From: Syntrophaceae bacterium UBA7544
GTDB lineage: Bacteria; Desulfobacterota; Syntrophia; Syntrophales; Smithellaceae
NCBI GenBank assembly: GCA_002479215.1
Contig: DLME01000145.1
Location: forward strand, 408-11,234
DNA: 10,827 bases
Direction of reading: 5' to 3'
In this document: positions 7,583 through 10,827 of the stretch, one piece after another
Layout of the letters: every line of letters starts with the position of its first letter
How positions within the stretch are numbered: the first letter of the stretch is position 1
Program-made: the position numbers and the translations under genes
Notes under the pieces: generated by a model
What the model was told of the DNA's origin: nothing
What the model saw: only the letters and a program-made list of their open reading frames with translations
Databases searched by the model: none

Positions 7583-8305
7583 ATGAGTTACATAAACGAA
7601 GCTTTACGCAAGTTACAAAAAGAAAAAAAGACACGTTATGTGGCCTATGACCATATTGTATCGGCTCCCGGGAAAAAGTCTGAACCGCCGCAAAAATGGC
7701 TGTCAATAATTGGAATATTGATAGTTTTCTTCTTCGCTGCCGGAATGATTGTCCTTTTGTCTGCGCTCGAAGATAAAAAAGTCCCGGTAATACAGAAGAT
7801 AAGCGTGCCTCCTGTGGCGCCAGCTGTTGCTGAGCCTAAGCTAAACAAAAACACAAAAGTTGAGTTCAAGCCACGGAAAACAACAGCAAAAGTTGGAACT
7901 ACACAGGAGATTGCTGAATCTAAAGCTCTTTTCGCGCAAGCCCTGGAGCGGCAACGTGAAGGAAAATTAGAAGAAGCCAAAAAACTTTATCGAAAAGTTG
8001 TCGAAATTGATCAATATAACGTACAGGCATTTAATAATCTGGGTGTGATATACATGGGGGAGAAAAATTATAAACGCGCGATTATGCGTTTCAATAATGC
8101 TCTTGATATAAAACATGATTATGTTGACGCGCATTATAATCTGGCCTGTCTTTACGCGCAAAAAAATGATGTGCCCCAGAGCCTGTTTTATCTGAAGAAT
8201 GCCATTGAGTTTAACCCGGAAGTAAAAAAATGGGCGAAAAATGATGGAGATTTGAAGGCTCTGGCTAATTTACCTGAGTTTAAAAACCTGATGGAGAAAC
8301 AATAA
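7583..8305 (+). CDS. GspB-like TPR membrane protein of the T2SS
   Basis: A 240-residue bitopic protein. The N-terminus MSYINEALRKLQKEKK resembles the cytoplasmic start of GspB/ExeB (MSxILDALRKxE type). It is followed by one transmembrane helix at about 39-61, a Pro/Lys-rich periplasmic linker (about 65-108), and three TPR units: about 112-145 (AESKALFAQALERQREGKLEEA), 146-179 (NVQAFNNLGVIYMGEKNYKRA) and 180-213 (DAHYNLACLYAQKNDVPQSL). A short tail ends in PEFKNLMEKQ. Instead of the usual GspB C-terminal domain it carries TPRs, suited to protein-protein binding in the periplasm. Placed directly after the ExeA-like ATPase and before gspD, it is likely the GspB counterpart, linking ATPase, cell wall and secretin; that role is inferred. 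It follows gspA by 33 bases and precedes gspD by 7. A generic TPR protein is the alternative. Confidence 0.83.
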   Translation: MSYINEALRKLQKEKKTRYVAYDHIVSAPGKKSEPPQKWLSIIGILIVFFFAAGMIVLLSALEDKKVPVIQKISVPPVAPAVAEPKLNKNTKVEFKPRKTTAKVGTTQEIAESKALFAQALERQREGKLEEAKKLYRKVVEIDQYNVQAFNNLGVIYMGEKNYKRAIMRFNNALDIKHDYVDAHYNLACLYAQKNDVPQSLFYLKNAIEFNPEVKKWAKNDGDLKALANLPEFKNLMEKQ

Positions 8306-8312
8306 AATCAAG

Positions 8313-10694
8313 ATGAAAACTATGCATCTTATTATTAGACCAGGCCTGCTCGCAGGCGGTATATTTGCGCTGATAGTAATGCTTTGTGTTGGAGGACCGG
8401 CATTTGCGGCGCGTATTGCCGGTACCGACGAGAATGTTAACACAACAACACCTGCGCCTCTATCCGCGCAACCTGAGGATGAGGATACGCAGAAAAAAGA
8501 AACAGCACCACCAGCGGATACTACCAAGAAGATTATCAAGGTATCACCGGAAGCGCCGGTTGACTCTGTAAAACAAGATGTCCCTGCGGCGGAAAAAACC
8601 ATATCGCCCACGCAGAACAAAGATACCGTGCCGCCGGAAATAAAAGCGATTAATCCCGCAGAGCCAACAAACGCGATTAAAACAGAAAATGTAATACAAA
8701 CGCCCAAAGAAATTCGGGCCAAGAAACTGCTGGCTGAGCCCGTGAAAAGGGAAGCTGATAAGAAATATGTAACCATTGATTTCGATAATGTCGATATAGG
8801 CGTTCTGGTAAAGTTTGTCAGTGAACTTACCGGAAAGAATTTCATCATTGATGATAAAGTTAAAGGCAAGGTCACTATCATATCTCCTAAAAAAATCCCT
8901 CTGGAGGATGTCTATAAAGTCTTTCTGTCTGTGCTGGAAGTTAACGGGTTTACCGTCGTCCCCGCAGGCGATATGGTTAAGATCATTCCCGCTGTTTTAG
9001 CGCGGGAGAAGAGTGTGGAGACAAGGCTAAAAAATGAACTTGCCACCCCGGAAGACCGCATCGTCACCCAGATAGTTGCCCTGGAACGTGCCAATGCCGA
9101 TGAAATAAAACGTGTTTTGGATCCGATTATTTCCAAGTCCAGTTCGGTGCTTTCTTATCCACCCGCGAACATTCTGGTTATCACCGATTACCTGTCCAAC
9201 ATCAAACGCCTTCAGGAAATAATCAAAGCTCTGGATGTGGAAGGAGCGGGAGATCAGATTACCTATATTCCGCTGCAGAACGCTTCCGCTTCGGAAGTGG
9301 TGAAATCCTTGACGACTATTTTTCAGCAGCGTCGCGCCAATCTGATGCCCATCAAAATCGTCCCGGATTCACGAACAAACTCAATTATAATCCTGGCCAG
9401 CGTCGCGGATACGGAAAGTGTGCGCAAACTTGTTGCCTTTATGGATAAAGACGTGCCCCGCGGTGAATCCAATATTCAGGTGTACCGCCTGCAAAACAGC
9501 AATGCCGAAGATTTAGCGAAAGTTCTCAACAACATCGTCAAAGATACCGGCACCGGCGCGACGACAAGTGCGGCGGGCGGCGCGGGGGCGGCTCAAAGGG
9601 CGCTTGCTCCGGTGGTTTCGAAAAATGTCCAGATCGTTCCGGATAAAGCAACCAACACGCTGGTGGTCATGGCCGAAAGGGAAGATTATAAGATTCTTGA
9701 AACTATTATCAAACAACTCGATATGCCGCGGCCTATGGTTTACATTGAGGCGTTAATCATGGAAGTACAGGCCAATAAAGCTTTTAATCTGGGTGTTGAA
9801 TGGGCCGGCCTGACAGGTACAGGTACAATCCCTGGTGTAGATACAGGCCAATCGGCAGCTTTTATCGGTTCCGGTGGCGCGGGCAGTACAACAAATCCGG
9901 GCGCCTTCAATATCCTCAATACTTTAACTACAACTGCTTTTCCGAGCGGTTTTACAATGGGCATTGTCGGAGCGGGCATTACCATCGGCGGCGTTACCTT
10001 TCCTAATATCGGGGCGGTCATTCAGGCCTACCAAACGGATCAAGAAGTGTCCATTCTATCCACTCCACAGATCATGACACTGGATAATGAAGAGGCAGAA
10101 ATAAATGTAGGCGAAAACGTTCCTTACATCACCTCGCAGCAGAGTCCTTCAACAGCAACGACATCGACAACGACAACCACCTCCTCACTCAACTACAATA
10201 GCTACGAATACCGGGATGTCGGCGTTATTTTAAATATTACGCCGCATATCAACGAGGGGAACTTTATTCGATTGAAAATATCACAGCAGGTTACCAAAGT
10301 GACCTCACCCAGCACTACTCTAACACCAATAACTTTAAAAAGAACCGCAAAAACAACGGTAGTAGTCAAGGATAATGAAACAGTCGTCATCGGTGGCCTG
10401 GTGGGGGACAGTACGGAGGATGATGTATATAAACTACCGCTGCTGGGTGATATTCCTTTTCTGGGATGGCTCTTTAGAACACATTCCAATACGCGGGGAA
10501 AAACAAATCTTTATGTCTTTTTGACGCCGCATATCGTCCGCACTCAGCAGGATGCCGCAAGCCTCTATCAGGAAAAAAGAGAAACAATGGGAGAAGTGGT
10601 TGAAGGAATTATCAAATTAAACGAAAAGAAACCGGAGACGAAACCTTCCAGCGCACCAATTCCTGCCGAGAGTAAAACACCGGTTAATCCATAG
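8313..10694 (+). CDS. gspD: GspD, T2SS outer-membrane secretin
   Basis: The multimeric outer-membrane channel of the T2SS, 793 residues, long for the family (usually about 650-710). The signal peptide covers about residues 1-32 with a likely cut after the AFA at 30-32; C25 is not in a lipobox. Next comes a long Pro/Lys/Thr-rich linker (about 34-145), then N0 (about 152-228, with KYVTIDFDNVDIGVLVKFV), N1 (251-308), N2 (315-380) and N3 (387-470, containing a Gly/Ala-rich loop at 411-428). The secretin core spans about 474-742: VYIEALIMEVQ, QAYQTDQEVSILSTPQIMT, NVGENVPYIT, YRDVGVILNITPHI, VVIGGL, and KLPLLGDIPFLGWLFR. A Ser/Thr-rich insert sits at about 610-629. The C-terminal tail (743-793) is Lys/Pro-rich with no obvious pilotin-binding S-domain, and no pilotin gene is visible. 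ATG 8322 is an in-frame alternative start. Confidence 0.96.
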   Translation: MKTMHLIIRPGLLAGGIFALIVMLCVGGPAFAARIAGTDENVNTTTPAPLSAQPEDEDTQKKETAPPADTTKKIIKVSPEAPVDSVKQDVPAAEKTISPTQNKDTVPPEIKAINPAEPTNAIKTENVIQTPKEIRAKKLLAEPVKREADKKYVTIDFDNVDIGVLVKFVSELTGKNFIIDDKVKGKVTIISPKKIPLEDVYKVFLSVLEVNGFTVVPAGDMVKIIPAVLAREKSVETRLKNELATPEDRIVTQIVALERANADEIKRVLDPIISKSSSVLSYPPANILVITDYLSNIKRLQEIIKALDVEGAGDQITYIPLQNASASEVVKSLTTIFQQRRANLMPIKIVPDSRTNSIIILASVADTESVRKLVAFMDKDVPRGESNIQVYRLQNSNAEDLAKVLNNIVKDTGTGATTSAAGGAGAAQRALAPVVSKNVQIVPDKATNTLVVMAEREDYKILETIIKQLDMPRPMVYIEALIMEVQANKAFNLGVEWAGLTGTGTIPGVDTGQSAAFIGSGGAGSTTNPGAFNILNTLTTTAFPSGFTMGIVGAGITIGGVTFPNIGAVIQAYQTDQEVSILSTPQIMTLDNEEAEINVGENVPYITSQQSPSTATTSTTTTTSSLNYNSYEYRDVGVILNITPHINEGNFIRLKISQQVTKVTSPSTTLTPITLKRTAKTTVVVKDNETVVIGGLVGDSTEDDVYKLPLLGDIPFLGWLFRTHSNTRGKTNLYVFLTPHIVRTQQDAASLYQEKRETMGEVVEGIIKLNEKKPETKPSSAPIPAESKTPVNP

Positions 10695-10713
10695 CTAAAG
10701 GCTCTGACCCCTT

Positions 10714-10827
10714 ATGTCCAGAATCCATACGGCCTTAAAAACATCCGCAGGCAGTGCTCATAGTTCTTCCATTCCCCAGGAGGTGGCTTTTTTTGCCTTG
10801 GATAAAAAATTAATTTCAGCCGGAGTC
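10714..10827 (+). CDS. Start of an open frame downstream of gspD, possibly GspE (3' end outside window)
   Basis: A frame of 38 codons, open to the window edge, starting at ATG 10714, 19 bases after gspD. It reads MSRIHTALKTSAGSAHSS and continues to FFALDKKLISAGV. The last segment resembles the beginning of the GspE N-terminal domain (pattern L-x-x-x-LxxxG-[VI]). The upstream part also resembles the MSRIxxAL start of other ATPases, such as tyrosine autokinases, so identity is uncertain. In many T2SS operons gspE follows gspD, which supports but does not prove this. An AGGAGG at 10778-10783 inside the frame could instead serve an internal start, of which TTG 10798 is the best in-frame option. 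No transcription terminator separates it from gspD. Confidence 0.5.
   Translation, partial: MSRIHTALKTSAGSAHSSSIPQEVAFFALDKKLISAGV

Noticed and set aside
8385..8389. Possible lipoprotein signal in GspD at Cys25
   Set aside because: The residues before Cys are Val-Met-Leu, which do not fit the lipobox, while AFA at residues 30-32 gives a normal signal peptidase I site.
8270..8881. 203-codon open frame on the - strand across the gspD 5' region
   Set aside because: It lies antisense to the low-complexity linker of gspD. Its product is a Ser/Val/Phe-rich sequence with no recognisable domain, and all neighbouring genes are on the + strand, so it is a shadow frame.
9568..9756. Alternative + strand frame inside gspD with an Arg-rich product
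   Set aside because: It overlaps the N3-domain coding region in another frame; the Arg richness comes from the GC-rich Gly/Ala loop of gspD read out of frame.
10696..10713. AAAGGCTCTGACCCCTT as a possible REP-like or terminator hairpin between gspD and the next frame
   Set aside because: The inverted repeat pairs only about four bases and no T run follows. It recalls repeats seen near REP-associated transposases, but a single short copy cannot support that call.

Overview
The window is the distal part of a type II secretion system (T2SS, Gsp) operon, with every gene on the + strand. The organism is probably a Gram-negative, diderm bacterium of the Desulfobacterota (former Deltaproteobacteria), with Syntrophales-type relatives the best guess. 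That guess rests on the moderate GC content, a GspL that keeps PilM-like ATP-binding motifs, a gspN-gspC junction, and a TPR protein plus an ExeA-like ATPase placed between gspC and gspD. It comes from sequence reading only and is not a database result.

Layout. Positions 1-228 hold the 3' half of gspG (major pseudopilin). Positions 239-2822 hold the four minor pseudopilins gspH, gspI, gspJ and gspK. Positions 2822-4899 hold the inner-membrane platform proteins gspL and gspM. Positions 4905-6661 hold gspN and gspC. Positions 6683-8305 hold a gspA/exeA-like AAA ATPase and a single-pass TPR protein whose N-terminus resembles GspB. Positions 8313-10694 hold the secretin gspD. An open frame starting near 10714 runs off the right edge and may be the N-terminus of the assembly ATPase gspE. 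Genes overlap by 1-4 bases or are separated by at most about 33 bases. I see no terminator or convincing internal promoter, so this looks like one transcription unit with extensive translational coupling.

How the genes work together. Prepilins G-K are inserted in the inner membrane and processed by a prepilin peptidase that is not in the window. They are assembled into a periplasmic pseudopilus on the L/M platform, with I, J and K forming the tip. GspC links the platform to the secretin through its HR domain, and its PDZ domain probably contributes to substrate handling. GspD forms the outer-membrane channel. The A/TPR pair probably helps secretin assembly through the cell wall, by analogy with GspA/GspB. 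The system is largely a recognisable T2SS. The less ordinary parts are the GspB-like/TPR chimera, the short GspA without a peptidoglycan-binding domain, the long linker in GspD, and a duplicated start region in front of gspA.
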